From: Eulemur rufifrons
Lineage: Eukaryota; Chordata; Mammalia; Primates; Lemuridae
Assembly (NCBI RefSeq): GCF_041146395.1
Contig: NC_091002.1
Coordinates: forward strand, 10,286,501 to 10,350,500
Direction: 5' to 3'
DNA length: 64,000 nucleotides
The notes beneath the pieces are model-generated. The model was not told where the DNA came from and ran no database searches. It saw only the letters and a list, made by a program, of their open reading frames with translations. Of this stretch, positions 11,363 to 23,651 are shown one piece after another. The position numbers were made by a program, and so were the translations under genes. The stretch's first letter is position 1. The number at the start of each line of letters is the position of its first letter.

Positions 11363-12935
11363 CTGTCTGTTGGGTGGCCCAGGCTCTGTCCCTCACTTGC
11401 TGGTGGCCCGGCAGTATCTCCCAGGGGCATGGTGGGCGGGTGGGCATTTTGGTCACACCAGGCTGCTCGCAGGCCCCTGTCACTAATTTCATTTTTCAGG
11501 GGAGGAAACAAAGATAAACTCCTTTGTCATTGAGCTTGATAAGGGAAAGAGGAGAGCAGCAAAGCAGTTACTTCTGCCTTCAGTGTCCGTCTCTGAGCTG
11601 AGAGCCAGAATTAAGTGGCTTGTCTGGTACTGCTCCTCTCAACACTGCTTCCTCGGTCCTGACTCCCCTGTTTTTCTGTGGAAGCAGCTGTGCCCCTGCT
11701 TCTGGCAGTCGTGTCTGCATTTCAAAGCTAATACCCTTTCACAAAGGCAGACTCCAGAAGCAAAGAATTTTCGTGTCTTGACTGTTCAGCTGCCTTCTGA
11801 GCCATTCAGGAAGCAGTAGGAACCTGCTTCTGTGTTGCTCTAAATGGGAAATTAGCAAACACAATATGGTAAAATTGCCCCAAATTGGAAGGATCAATGT
11901 AAGGATGTGAGATGGACAGGAGCAAAAACCCGCAATCAGGAACAATGACAGGCGATGAATGGCGGGAAATGAGAACCCCCTGGCGGCACCCAGAGGCCTG
12001 TCTGGCTGTTCCCTCCCCCACCTTCCTCTCCTCCAGGCTACAAGCTGATCTTGTTTATCAAATTCTCACCACTGGCTTCCTTGTGGCCACAGGGTGGGGT
12101 GAACTCGCAGAAGCATCTGCCCCTTGTGCTCTGGACTGCCCAGGCCCATGTGTTTCTCAATAAAAAGACAGTGAAGACTTCCAACCCGCCCACACCTCCT
12201 CTCCTAAGGACTTGACAGCTCTTGGAATCCATGCCCTGTGTCTACAGAGTGTTTTCCGAGTGAATGCAAGGCCAGGGCAGTGACTTAGGTTGGTGTTTCC
12301 CAGTGCGTATTGACTACTAGACTGGTGAACTGGCAAACTTGTTTTTTTAACCTCAACCCCAAGAGAAGGAGAAGGGAGTCTGCAGCCATGGTTACCACAG
12401 AAAGAAGTGAGATTGGAGGCCAGGCGGTGAGGAGTTATCTATCTGGTGAGTTTCTTTATCTGGGGAGTCCTGAACTGGATGACTCTCCTAAGTAAGAATT
12501 ACATTTCCAAGAGGCAATTACTAATATGCTAATAGTACTTTTGAAGTGGGTCTGGAAACCTGGAGATTGGTTTGACTTGCTTTGGGATGATCATCAACTA
12601 TGTTCCGATGAGTCAAGAGAGGAATCAGTGGGTGTGCGAAGACATAAGGCTTTTGAGATATAAGCAAACTGTTCCCGGGAAAGGTTGACTCAAGGTCTAT
12701 TACTTCCAGGAGTGTGTGAGAGTACTCACTTACCCATCTCACCATCAACATCAGGAGTTATCTGGAAATGGCAGGTGAAAAATGGTATGTCATATTGATT
12801 TGCATTCTTTGATTACGAGAGAGATGAGAGAGAGAGAGAATATGCTTAATTTGATATTTGTATTTCTTCTTTTGTAACTTGCTTAAATTGTCTTTTTTAT
12901 CTTTTAGAGTTTTATTTTTATTTTTTAAACTTTTC
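11363..12935. other. Unassigned sequence
   Basis: No repeat or exon recognised. An AATAAA hexamer lies at 12159-12164, and a short (GA)n run spans about 12817-12839. Neither is tied to a transcript by anything visible here. Confidence 0.4.
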
Positions 12936-13508
12936 CCATTTATTTTTATTTGTATATATTCATGGGGTACAAGTGTAATTTTGCAACATTGATATATTGC
13001 ATTGTGGTTAAGTCAGAGCCTTAAGTGCATCTATCATTGGAGCAAGTACATTGTACCCACCAAGCAAACTCCCATCATCTGTCCCCTGCCCCTCCACCAC
13101 TCCAAGTCTCCATTGTCCATCATTCCACACTCTATATTCATGTGTCCACATAATTTAGCTCCCACTTATAAGTGCGAACATGCAGTATTTGTCTTTCTGT
13201 GTATGTGTTGTTTCACGTAAGATAATGACCTCCAGTTCCATACATGTTGCTGCAAAAAACGTGATTTCATTCTTTTTCATGACTGAATAGTATTCCATTG
13301 TATATATAGACCACATTTTCTTTATCCAATCCTCCATTGATGGATACTTAGGTTGCTGTGATATCTTTGCTACTATGAATAGTGCTACAACAAACATGAG
13401 GGCAGGTGTCTTTTTTATGTCTTGATTTCTTTTCCTTTGGGTAGATACCCAGTAGTGGGATTGCTGGATTGTATGGTGCTTCTATTTTTAGTTCTTTGAG
13501 AAACCTCT
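12936..13508 (-). mobile_element. L1 3' end with ORF2 C-terminal remnant
   Basis: 3' UTR landmarks in antisense ('tcatggggtacaagtgtaat', 'cttataagtgcgaacatgc') are followed by ORF2. On the minus strand a frame at 13155-13397 reads YTMEYYSVMKKNEI then CMELEVIILRET, the L1 ORF2 C-terminus. 5'-truncated at the 'aaacctc' near 13508. Moderately young because the frame is still open. Confidence 0.93.
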
Positions 13509-14037
13509 TTTGGGGTTTTAAAAGTTGATTTTTAGAAGTTCAATATGTGTTAGCTATTATTTTTATACTGCAGGCTATACCTAATTGGCATGGCCAGTTA
13601 ACTGGATACTCTGGTTAGTTGAATTACCTCTAAATAGTAAAATTATCAACCAATTGTCTTTCCTATGTGTGCACTTTTTTCCCCCTAGATTGAATTTGAC
13701 TTCTAAGTTTTCAGGTATGGGTGTGCTTTTGCCATTCAGAAAATTTAAATTTAATATAATGAAATTGATCTTTTCTTTCACAGTTTCCTCCTTTATTGTA
13801 TAGAAAAAACTTCTCCACCTGAGATTATGGAGATCTCTACTAATTCTATTGTAGTTTAATCTCTTACATCTAATGCCTTAAGGCAGCTGAAATGTATTTT
13901 GTGGTTTACTATAAGGTAGGGACCTTACTTTTAGGAAATAGCATTTAGATGCTTCGAAGGGGCTACAGTTCCAAATCTCCTAGGTAGGCATCAGGAAAAA
14001 GTTGCCCCCACACACTGCTGGTATCGTGAATCAAATT
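13509..14037. other. Unassigned sequence
   Basis: AT-rich spacer; no family recognised. Confidence 0.4.
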
Positions 14038-14171
14038 AAACACTGTTGCGATGATATCAATAGTAAAAATACAGCAAGATAGATTCAAACTCAACTGTGT
14101 TGATAATTACATTAAAAAATTTTTACTGAGAAAAAAAAAACAAAAAACAAAACAAAAAAAAACACTGTTGC
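14038..14171 (+). mobile_element. Short retro-insertion with A-rich tail and 12-bp TSD, source unknown
   Basis: A perfect direct repeat 'aaacactgttgc' occurs at 14038-14049 and 14160-14171. The 110 bp between them end in an A-rich tail ('gagaaaaaaaaaacaaaaaa', then more A/C). This is the signature of L1-driven insertion of an RNA. The body (about 80 bp) is AT-rich and resembles no SINE or L1 end I know. Possibilities are a 3' mRNA fragment or a small RNA retrocopy. Confidence 0.75.
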
Positions 14172-14293
14172 ACTGAGCCAGAGCATCCTCCAGGGTGATG
14201 GCTAGGTGGATATCCAGCTATTAACTGACAACAAGTTGCCTTTCCAGACCATTCCACCAGACCAAGACCTCAGAGTAAGTACAGCTCTAGGCA

Positions 14294-14415
14294 GGATGAC
14301 CATAAATTTATTATCCATCTAGGAGATTTTTGAGAGTAAAAGGGGCACCATTAGTTATACAAGGACTACAAACATAAACTGGGATTTTCCTAGGCCATCT
14401 GGCATGGTTTGTTAT
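14294..14415 (+). mobile_element. MITE-like DNA element ('gtgaccat' termini)
   Basis: 'aggatgaccataaatttatt', 'tttgagagtaaaaggggcac' and 'caaacataaactgggatttt' then 'ggccatctggcatgg' match the layout of an old non-autonomous DNA element with inverted ends. Diverged; family name not recalled. Confidence 0.5.
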
Positions 14416-15397
14416 CCTAACAACAGAGGACCTAACAACAGCCCTTCAGGATCGAGGCTTGATGTCTTCTCTGTGCAGTGAGAGTTGCATCTCAGCAGCT
14501 GATGTTACTTGGAGACCAACTTCTAGGTGAGCAAAAGTTGACTGGCCAGAGACCCTTTGACAAATGATATGTCTCTTTCCAGAGAGGAAGCAGAAACAGG
14601 AGAGAACTGAAGAGGAATCACCACATGGCCATTAGGGTGTGCCTTACTCCTGAGAGAAAAGAGGCTCAAAACATGTTGCCTTTGGGAGGGATGCTGGTCA
14701 GGGGTTAGCTATATAGGAGATCCATGGGTGTTTTGATGAACCAACTTGCATATCCATGGATCTCTGCTAGTTCTCAGCACAGTGATTAATTTTCTTGGAC
14801 AAGAGTGACTTCATTTTTCAGAGAAAGGATGGTCTGGTTTATTTTTTAAGGAGAGGTGACAGCCATGAAGACTTCCCTGCCTTTCATTTCTCCACTTTCC
14901 AGCACCAGAGTGCTGCAGCCACAAGTTCAGAGACTGGCTTGGCTGTTGCAGGAAATTCAAGTGATATTGTAGTCTGCTGCTGGCTGGAAAACTTGGGGAG
15001 CAACATGCCCGTTTGAGTTTTTCTGCAGAAAGGTTGCTACCAATCACTTGGGTATGTCACTCTGTCCCTGCTGCTTCGCTTTACAGGAAGAAGAAGGGGT
15101 AGCAATGACTTATCACCATCACTGGGACATAGATGAAAACAGAATCATGCCCTGGGGACAGGACCCTGCTTTGAAAGTTAACTGCTTGATCATGGGACAG
15201 TTATAAAACACATTTCTGATGGAATCAGAGTAAGTAGCACAACGTTTTTTATTTCAATTGACCAGGTGGGGGAAATGGACATAGAGGTTAACTTTGCTGC
15301 CCCAAGACACACTGTCCAGGGTCTACTCATTGCTCCGAATAGCATAATTGGAGAGTGAGCACCATATAAAGAGGTGAAGGCTCCATGAAGAACAAAG
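14416..15397. other. Unassigned sequence
   Basis: No gene or family recognised. Confidence 0.4.
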
Positions 15398-15897
15398 GGT
15401 CTTATTTATTGGTTTCCTATGGCTGTGTGACAAATCATCACAGCCTTAGTGGCTAAAAATAACACGAATTTATTCTTTTACAATTCTGGAGGTCAGAAGT
15501 CTGAAATCAGTCTCACTAGGCTAAAATCAAGGTGTCAGCTGTCCTGGCTCCTTCTGGAGAATCTGCTTCCTTCCCTTTTCCACGTCTAGGGGGCACCTGC
15601 ATTCCTTGGCTTGTGGCCCCTTCATCCGTCCTCACAGTGCATCACTGCAAGCACTGCTTCCATCATCACGTCACCTCCGCTGACCCTGACCCTCCTGCTT
15701 CCCTCCTTATAGACCTCCTTATAGACCATATGATCACACCTGTGCCCAACCAGATAATCCAGGGTAATCTCCCCATCCAAAGGCTCGTAATCTAATCACA
15801 CCTGCAAAGTCCCTTTGCCAGGTAAGGGAACATTTGCAGGTTCCAGGGATTAGGGCATGAACATATTCTGACTATTCCAGTTCACTATTCAGCTTAC
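15398..15897 (-). mobile_element. MLT1 (ERVL-MaLR) LTR, antisense, near full length
   Basis: Textbook antisense MLT1: 'tggtttcctatggctgtgtg', 'caattctggaggtcagaagt', 'aaatcaaggtgtcagctg', 'ccagataatccagggtaatc' and 'cacctgcaaagtccctttgcc'. Solo LTR of about 500 bp without an internal region. Confidence 0.9.
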
Positions 15898-17288
15898 CTC
15901 AGAGTCACCTGATCAACCTTTTGGAAAATTAATTCTACATTCAGTCAAGGCCAATGAATCTAAACAGAACATTTCTCTCAGAAAATGGTAATGCCTTTGA
16001 TTGTGACAATGCATCTCCCAATTAGGCATAGAAAATTGGAGGCAGCAAGTCCCCAAACAACACTCCTTGCCAGCTTCTAAAAAGCCAAGCACTTCCAAAA
16101 GCCAGTGGACATACTGATGGAGGTGGAGGCCATGCACACAAGCAGATGGCACCACGGGCAGCATGACGGGGGCACAGTGTCGTGGAAGGAAGCCCAAGGG
16201 AAGCAGCCAGATGGAGGCTCACAGGGCTGCGGGGGAGAGGTGGGAAGACTCTGCTTCTTGCAAAACACAGACGGTGGGGTTTTCAGAGGTGCTGACTGGT
16301 GTTTTTTTCTGCCAGCTTCAGAGGACCAGAGTTTCTTTTTGCATTTCACCACGTGCTACACTGTCTGCAAACGTGTAGGAGGTTTTGTATAAGCTGTATT
16401 GGAGGGAATGTCACAGCAGCCTCTGCTTAGTCTACAGTCAGCAGACTGGAGGAGGCCGGGGCACTGTCCTGCCGATGCTTGCAGGCTTAGGGGATGGCCA
16501 AGGAGGAAGGACAGAGCAGATGCTTCCTTAATGGGGAAGACCCAGAGGACCTGTTATTTCAGAATGGGACAGAGAAACCCCAGACCCTGCCCAGACAGAA
16601 AAAACAGAAAATGTGGTTTGGATAGGAAGTAGCACCCCAAAATCTTGAAAGTCAAGGATCCATTTGGTGCATAAAAGAAGAAAATCCCAGGAACACTGAC
16701 AATGGATGACTGAATGGGTGTCTCCCTGATCTTACTCTGTGCCCCACCCCGCACACACAGCCCCTTTTTATCTTGCAGGGGGACACACACCCATGATTCA
16801 ACTTATGGCATCAGGAAAATGTTACTTTCTAAATAGGTAGTGTGGGGGAGTGAAAATCTAGGCGCTCTCGGTTTTGGTCTCAATCTCCCTTTTTAAGGCC
16901 CCCAAATTCTATAGACCATTTGTAAAATGAGGACTTTATCTAAATCAATGATTTTCAATATTGTTGGGTGTCAGGACCTCCTTGAGGACTCCCAGACTAG
17001 CAGTTGCACTTTTTAATTGAAAGACTATGTAATGTAATTGAGAGACGACACGAGAAACCACGGCATCCTACTTGTGTTCTGCCAAAATCAGACTCCAAGA
17101 CAAGGATCTGAGTGCTGGGAGTTTATTTGGGAGATGATTTTGAGGAAGTTCAAATGAGGGTGGTGGGGGCGGTGGGGGCAGCGCGGATAGAAATGAGATT
17201 AGAAAGAAAAGAAGCCAAGAAAGTGTGTGCTAATGAGCAGGGTGGCCTCTGCAGGCAATAGGGCCTCCCTTCCACTGGGGACATCCTG
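15898..17288. other. Unassigned sequence
   Basis: Mostly unique. A weak hAT-like end ('caatgattttcaatattgttg') near 16946 is too short to call. No exon signal. Confidence 0.4.
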
Positions 17289-17458
17289 AAGAACCGCTTC
17301 TCAAAGGGGGAGCCCTAGACCAGCAGCCTGGGCGTAACATGGGAGCTTGTTAGAAATACGGAATCTTGAGCCTCCACCCCATGGGGCTCAGCAATCCTTG
17401 TTATTCAAGCCTTCCGGATGATTCTGATACACACTGAAGTTTGAGAACTACTAGTACA
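17289..17458 (+). mobile_element. MER5A-like hAT-Charlie element
   Basis: 'cttctcaaagggggagccc', 'accagcagcctgggcgtaac', 'gggagcttgttagaaatac' and the other end 'acactgaagtttgagaacta' match the short non-autonomous MER5A with inverted termini. Confidence 0.85.
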
Positions 17459-18119
17459 GAACATGCCATAGAATTGTCCCACTGAGAGGTCGAGGGATGG
17501 GGAAGCTGGGGTGACCATCCACCAATTCTCCTTTCTTATGGGTTGAGGTTGCTTGGGCACATGGACTCCTCAGCATCCCAGGCTGCCCTGTGCACGGTCC
17601 GGGCAAGGTCCCCGGTGCTAGAGAAACCTCTCAGGCAGAGAGGCTGAAAGGTGCAGGTGTCTCCACAGGGAAGCCGCCCGTGTACACAGGACCTGTCCAC
17701 CACAGCTGCAGGTAAATCCGAGGGTAGCCGAGGGGCTCCAGGGTGGGACGGCAACAGAATGAATAGGTGGTGATTCTGGAGTTTCTCACACTTTCCTACC
17801 AAGTACGTCTAATGTTATAAGAGGAGAAAATCATACTTTGGGAATGGAGAGTGGAGCTTGAAGCCCCCAACCAGGCACCAATGAGTCTCATGGTTTATCC
17901 TAAAGCTTCCTACAAACTTTTGTTCTACACCATGGTGTATCTGTAATTTAAAAAAAAGTTTGTAAATATTAACCACAGAGCTGAACTGAAGCTCCATAAA
18001 GATGTTACGACTTCAGCCCATGGCTTTAAGCCCTGTTCTACCCCCTGCCCAGCCCCCTGCTCTGAGGTGTACCCTGGGGGATTTAAGCCTGTTTTTCAGA
18101 AGCATGAATCTAGTCACCC
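17459..18119. other. Unassigned sequence
   Basis: No family or gene recognised. Confidence 0.4.
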
Positions 18120-18225
18120 ACTTTGTTCCGCAGATTGCCACTCAGGTGCAGAGAAGTGAAGTGGCTTCTCTAAGGTCACACAGCCATCTAACAAAACAGC
18201 CAATCCCTAGAACCTGATTTTCTTA
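18120..18225 (-). repeat. MIR SINE fragment, antisense
   Basis: 'gtgcagagaagtgaagtggc' and 'taaggtcacacagccatcta' are the antisense MIR core. Partial. Confidence 0.65.
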
Positions 18226-18914
18226 ACCAACAGCCGAGAAAAATGACTTATACAAAGTAGCTTCCTCCTCCTCCCCACCCCATCCTTGTTCCTCAAGAAG
18301 GGGCAGTGAGGGATTTGGCTGTGCACCCTCTCCTTTGCCAAGGGGAGTTTTGGAATGCTCTAGACCTTACTCTTGCCCCTGCTGATGAAGCAGTTCCCAC
18401 CGGTTCCTCAGAAGGAAGAAGGGAGCTCTAGTTTTCCAGGCAAATAAAATTCTACCTTTCTCTTTAAGCAGTTCCAGGATGCAAGCACACGGAATTCACA
18501 TGGATTAAACGGTTAATATGCCAAATGGGATGCCAGCAAATGGCAATAGCGATTAGAAACACAAGCATTGAACTGCAGGAAACTGCCCAGAAATAGCAGC
18601 CTCCTCCAGCCCCCTGATGGGGATATTAGCATGTAAGCGGGAAAGATGACAATGAGTCAGGGAGACGTTTGGCTCTGCTGGCAGAGCAAACATCTCCCCC
18701 TTTTGTGCAAGAAGTTAGCAAGGGGGTAGCCAGACCCACACCAGAGACGGAGTCACAACACGGCAGCTGCACCCACAGGGCACTGCTGGGCAAGGGCTGT
18801 GAGCTGGCCTGCAGGTGTCTACCCAGACACCAGCCCTCGGCAGACCCAGTGTGCAGAGGGGTGGTGTCGTGCTATGATGGTTTCATCATCAAGCATCTCG
18901 TGATGGCAGAAAGA
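18226..18914. other. Unassigned sequence
   Basis: No family or gene recognised. Confidence 0.4.
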
Positions 18915-19018
18915 CACAGAGATCTGAATTCTGCTCCTGAATCTGCTATGAACTTGTTGTGGGACTTTGGGCAAGTCACTCCACCTCATTGGAACTCTTT
19001 CCTCATCTGTAAAAGAAA
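18915..19018 (+). repeat. MIR SINE fragment
   Basis: 'gatctgaattctgctcctga', 'gggactttgggcaagtcact' and 'tttcctcatctgtaaaagaa' are sense MIR core text. It abuts an L2 fragment. Confidence 0.8.
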
Positions 19019-19019
19019 A

Positions 19020-19165
19020 GGTTGTTTATTCATTCTTTCTTTCTTTCCTGAACTTGAAAACAAGATACTTACTCTGTGCCTGGCACAATGACAAGCTCCT
19101 GGGATACACAATGAGTAAGATAGGACTCCTGCCACAGGAGCCTGGGGAAGACAGCACGAAAGCTC
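19020..19165 (-). mobile_element. L2 LINE 3' end fragment, antisense
   Basis: 'acttactctgtgcctggcac' and 'gctcctgggatacacaatg' with 'gactcctgcca' are the antisense 3' end of L2. Confidence 0.6.
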
Positions 19166-19189
19166 CAGCTCCTCATCTCACCTTGGATC

Positions 19190-19585
19190 TAATCTGTCCC
19201 CTTTGCATTTGCTTTTGCAGTGTCTCCCACTAAAGAGGTAGAATCTGTTTCCCCAACCCTTGACTTCGGGTTAGACCAGGTGACTTGCTAAAATGATGTG
19301 GAAATAAGAGTCTGCCTAGGCCTTGAGGACCTTCTCATGTTTCCTTTTTGTGTCTGAAAAGTGCATGCCCAGGCTAGCTCGCTAGTTCCAGGAGGAGGAT
19401 GAGAGACACACGGGTGGAGCCACGCCAGCCAAGGCTAAGCCACATCAGCTGACCCCAGTCGACTCACAGACACACAAGCAAGCCAGGCCCAGGTCAGCAG
19501 AGCCACTCAGCCGGGACCAGCCCATCCTTGGCTGACCCGTTTGTTACACAGCATTGCTGTGGCCACAGTTAGCTGTACAGAATGC
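19190..19585 (+). mobile_element. MLT1-type (MaLR) LTR
   Basis: 'cagtgtctcccactaaagag', 'gacttcgggttagaccaggt', 'agctgaccccagtcgactca' and 'ttgttacacagcattgctgt' with 'acagttagctgtacag' follow the order seen in the other MLT1-type copies here. Confidence 0.55.
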
Positions 19586-20264
19586 TCAGGCAATCAGCCA
19601 TTACCACACAGTGGGAAGGATGCTCAGGTAGAGCTAAGCAGGGCACAGTGGGGAGAAGAAGGGGCTCTGTGAGTACAAAGAAAGGCACTGAGCCCAGTGT
19701 GGGGCTCAGGGAAGAGTCAAGAAGGAGATAAAGGCCTCACTGAGTCCTGGATCATGAGAACATAGTCAGATGAATTGAAGAAAGGGAGTTTGGACTAGGC
19801 TAAGGAGTCAAAACTTGTGGCTTGAATTTTTTTTATATGATTCACAGTTGTATTTTGTTTGACCTGTACAGTGTTTTAGATTTTTAAATTAGTTGCCCAC
19901 ATTTAAAAAGGGGAAGATTTCTTATTAAAAATCCATTCTTTTTCCAGAAAAATTGAAAAATCTAGTGACACTGGGACAGCTTCCTTGGAGGTCAGTAGTA
20001 GATGCCTCCTTAGAAGGGGTGTGTGTTCCCTCTGGCTCACTGCAGCCCCCTGGTCATCCCCCTGCATGCATGTATGAGACCTCTTTCTCCTGCAGACGTC
20101 TGAGCCTTCAAGTCCTGCCCTGCATGACCTTCCTGGGCCCAGCTGGTTCCAATCCACATATTCTCTTGACTCTGTGCAGCAGAGGTTACCCCATCTATCA
20201 TGCTATATTTTTTTAATTTCCAAAATTTTGGATCAGTCTTTTCATATGCATGTATTCTTTCCTC
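19586..20264. other. Unassigned sequence
   Basis: No clear family; 19810-19930 ('gttgtattttgtttgacctg') resembles a common old repeat that I cannot name. Confidence 0.35.
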
Positions 20265-21026
20265 ATATCTTTTTTTTAATTAAAATTTTAATTTTGAGGT
20301 AGCTGTAGGTTCACAGTCAGTTGTAAGAAATAATACAGAGAGATCCTGTATATCCTTTATCCAGTTCCCCTTAATGATAACATTTTGCAAAATTGTAGCA
20401 CAATATTATTATACAATGAGGATGTGGACATTGATACAACCCACCCACCCTTCTTGTTTGGATTCCTCCAGTTTTACTGGTACTGTGTGTGTGTGTATTT
20501 GGTTCTATGCAATGTCATTGCATGTGTGGGTTTGTGTATTCACCATCACAGATATGACACGGGACATTTCCATCACCATAAATATCCCTCATGTTGCCAT
20601 TTTTATAGTCACATCCATTTCCCTGAACTCTTCCCACCCCCATTCTTACCCTGGCAACCAATAATCTGTTCTCCATTTCTGTAATGGAATCATATAATAC
20701 ACAATCTTTGGGATTTGTTTTCTTCACTCAGCATAATTCCCTGGAGATTCATCCAAGTTGATGTGTGTATTAACAGTTCATTTCTTTTTATTGCTGAATA
20801 GTATGCCCTGGTGTGGATGGACCACAGTTTACTTAACCATTCACATGTTAAACATGTGAATGTTTCCATTCTGAGCTGTTTCCATTTGTAGCTATCGTGC
20901 AAAAGGCTGCTATGAACACTCATGTACAGATTTTTGTATAAACAACAATTTTCATTTCTTTGGGATAAGTGCCCAAGAGTTCACTTCCTGGGTCATATGG
21001 TAATTGTATATTTAGTTTGTTTTTAT
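20265..21026 (-). mobile_element. Outer L1, 3' segment (split by a second L1)
   Basis: L1 3' UTR in antisense ('gtaggttcacagtcagttgt', 'accctggcaaccaataatct') then the ORF2 C-terminus. The minus-strand frame at 20690-20923 reads YYSAIKRNELL. ORF2 text breaks off at about 21026 ('tatggtaattgtatatttag') and resumes at about 25640. Confidence 0.9.
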
Positions 21027-21415
21027 ATTTTTAATTGGGGTAAAAAGTGGCTGAATAATATTCCATTGTTAAGTATATGTCACATTTGGTTTATCTGTTT
21101 ATCTGTTGATGGACATGAGTTGCTTCCACTTTTTGGCTGTTGTGAATAGTGCTGCTGTGCATATGGGTGTGTAAATATCTGTTTCAGTCCCTGCTTTCAA
21201 TTCTTTTATACCCAGAAGTGGAATTGCTAGTAATTCATTTTTAATTTTCTGTTTTTCATAGCAGCTGCATCACATTTTACATTCCTGTCAGCAGTGCAGA
21301 AGGGTTTCAATTTCTCTACATGCTCACCAACACATGTTATTTTCTGTTTTACTTCTGTTTATTTTTTTAATAATGGCCATCCTAACATATGTGAAGTGGT
21401 ATCTTATTGTGATTA

Positions 21416-21718
21416 TTTATTTATTTTTTTTGAGACACAGTCTCATTCCATTGCCCAGGCTAGAGTGCAGTGGCATCTTCATAGCTCACTGCAACCTCAA
21501 ACTCCTGGGCTCAAGTGATCCTCCTGCCTCAGCCTCTTGAGTAGCTGGGACTACAGGTGAATGCCATGATGCTAGCCTAATTATTTCTATTTTTAGTAGA
21601 GATGGGGTCTTGCTCTTGCTCAGGCTGGTCTTGAACTCCTGAGCTAAAGCAATCCTACTGCCTCGGCCTCCCAAACTAGAGTGCTAGGATTACAGGTGTA
21701 AGCCACCACGCCTCGCCC
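21416..21718 (-). mobile_element. Alu element, strepsirrhine type, in L1
   Basis: Antisense Alu from the T-rich tail and 'gagacacagtctcattccat' to 'taagccaccacgcctcgcc'. 'cttgctcttgctcaggctgg' is the lemur-type second-monomer text. Flanks 21404-21415 and 21719-21730 agree at 9 of 12 positions, consistent with an aged TSD. Confidence 0.93.
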
Positions 21719-22266
21719 TTATTATCATTCTGACTTGCATTTTTCTAATGATTAGTGATGTTGTGCATCTTTTCATGTGCTATTAGCCATTTGTACAGTA
21801 TATATTCTTGGAGATATGTCTAGTTAAGTTAATTGGCCATTTTGTAATTGGATTGTTGTTTTTTTATTGTTGAGCTAGTTCTCTATGTATTCTGGACATG
21901 AATCTTTTATCAGATTTGTGATTTGCAAATATTTTTCTCTCATTCTCTGGATCACCTTTTTATCCTGTTGATTGTGTCCTATGATGCACAAATATTTTAA
22001 ATTTTGGCAAAGTCCAATATGTCTATTTTTCCTTTTGTTGCCTGTGTCTTTGGCTTCATATCCAAAAAATCATTGCCAAATCCAATGTCATGAAGATTTT
22101 CCTTTATGTTTTCTTCTGTGAGTTTTATAGGTTTGGGTCTTACACTTAGGTCTTTGATCCATGTTGAGTTAATTTTGGTATATGGTGTAAGGTAGGGGTT
22201 CAATTTCATTCCTTCACACGTGGATATCCAGTTTTCCCAACATCATTTGTTAAAAAGACTGTCCTT

Positions 22267-22608
22267 GGCCGGGCGCGGTGGCTCACGCCTGTAATCCTAG
22301 CCCTCTGGGAGGCCGAGGCGGGTGGATCGCTCAAGGTCAGGAGTTCGAGACCAGCCTGAGCAAGAGCGAGACCCCGTCTCTACTAAAAATAGAAAGAAAT
22401 TATATGGACAACTAAAAAAATATATATAGAAAAATTAGCCGGGCATAGTGGCGCATGCCTGTAGTCCTAGCTACTCGGGAGGCTGAGGCAGGAGGATCGC
22501 TTGAGCCCAGGAGTTTGAGGTTGCTGTGAGCTAGGCTGACGCCACGGCACTCACTCTAGCCTGGGCAACAAAGTGAGACTCTGTCTCAAAAAAAAAAAAA
22601 AAAAAAAG
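22267..22608 (+). mobile_element. Young lemur-type Alu with perfect 15-bp TSD
   Basis: Begins 'ggccgggcgcggtggctcac' with intact Pol III A-box and B-box regions, has the lemur linker 'aattatatggacaactaaa', and ends in an A-tail at about 22588-22608. The TSD 'aaaaagactgtcctt' is identical at 22252-22266 and 22609-22623. CpG sites are well kept, so this is a recent insertion. It interrupts L1 ORF2. Confidence 0.98.
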
Positions 22609-23651
22609 AAAAAGACTGTCCTTTCCCCATGAATGGTCTTGACACCTTTGTTGAAAATTATTTGACCATATATGTAAGGGTTCATTTTTAGGCCTTCTAT
22701 TCTATTCCACTAGTTAATACGCCTATTTTTATGCCAGTAGCATGCTATTTTGATTACGGTAGCTTTGAAGTAAATTTTGAAATCAGAAGTTGTGAGTCCT
22801 CAAACTTCATTCTTCTTTTTCAAGATTGTTTCAGCTTTTTGAGGTCCCTTGAAATTCCATATGAATTTTAAGGTGGATTTATATATTTTTGCATACAAAT
22901 GCTGTTGGAATTTTGTTAGGGATTGCATTGAATATGTAGATCACTTTGGGTAGCATTGACATTTTAACACAATTAAGTCTTTCAATCCATAAACATGGGT
23001 TGTCTTTCCATTTATTAATATTCATGTCTTCTTTTATTTCTTTCAGCAATGTTTTATAGTTTTCAGTGTAAAAGTCTTTCACCTCTTTGGTTAAATTTAT
23101 TCCTAAGTATTTTATTCTTTTTGATGCTATTTTAAATGGAATTGTTTTAATTTCCTTTTAGGATTGTTCATTGTTAATTACTAGAAATGCAATTGATTTT
23201 GTATCCTGCTACTTTGCTGAATTTGTTTATTAATTCTAATGGGTTTTTCTTTTGTATGAACTCTTTAGAACTTTCTACATAGAAGATCATGTTGTCTACA
23301 AACAGATAATTTTACTTCTTCCTTTTTAATGTGGATGCCTTTTGTTTCTTTTTCTTGCCTAATTGATCTGGCTAGGACTTCAAGTAACAATACTATGTTG
23401 AAAAGAAATGGCAAAAGCGGACATCCTGTCTTGTTCCTAACCTTAGAGGAAAAGCTTTCAGTCTTTTATCATTGAGTATAATATTAACTTTGGGTTTTTC
23501 ATGTATGGCTTTTATTATGTTGAGGTTGTTTTCTTCTATTCCTACTTTGTTGAGTGTTTTTAATCATCAAAGGATGTTGAATTTTATCAAATGCTTTTTC
23601 TACATCAATTTAGATGTTCATGTGTTTTTACCCTGTCATTCTATTAATGTT

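Noticed and set aside
11044..11511. 155-codon minus frame
   Set aside because: Most of it is antisense to an MLT1-type LTR.
12159..12164. AATAAA as the end of a gene
   Set aside because: Single hexamer without an upstream exon or downstream GT-rich element; expected by chance in 64 kb.
14041..14132. C/D-box snoRNA at the 5' side of the small retro-insertion (CGATGA-like C box, CTGA D box)
   Set aside because: The C box has a mismatch and part of the putative snoRNA would lie inside the target-site duplication, which does not fit. Kept only as an unidentified retro-insertion.
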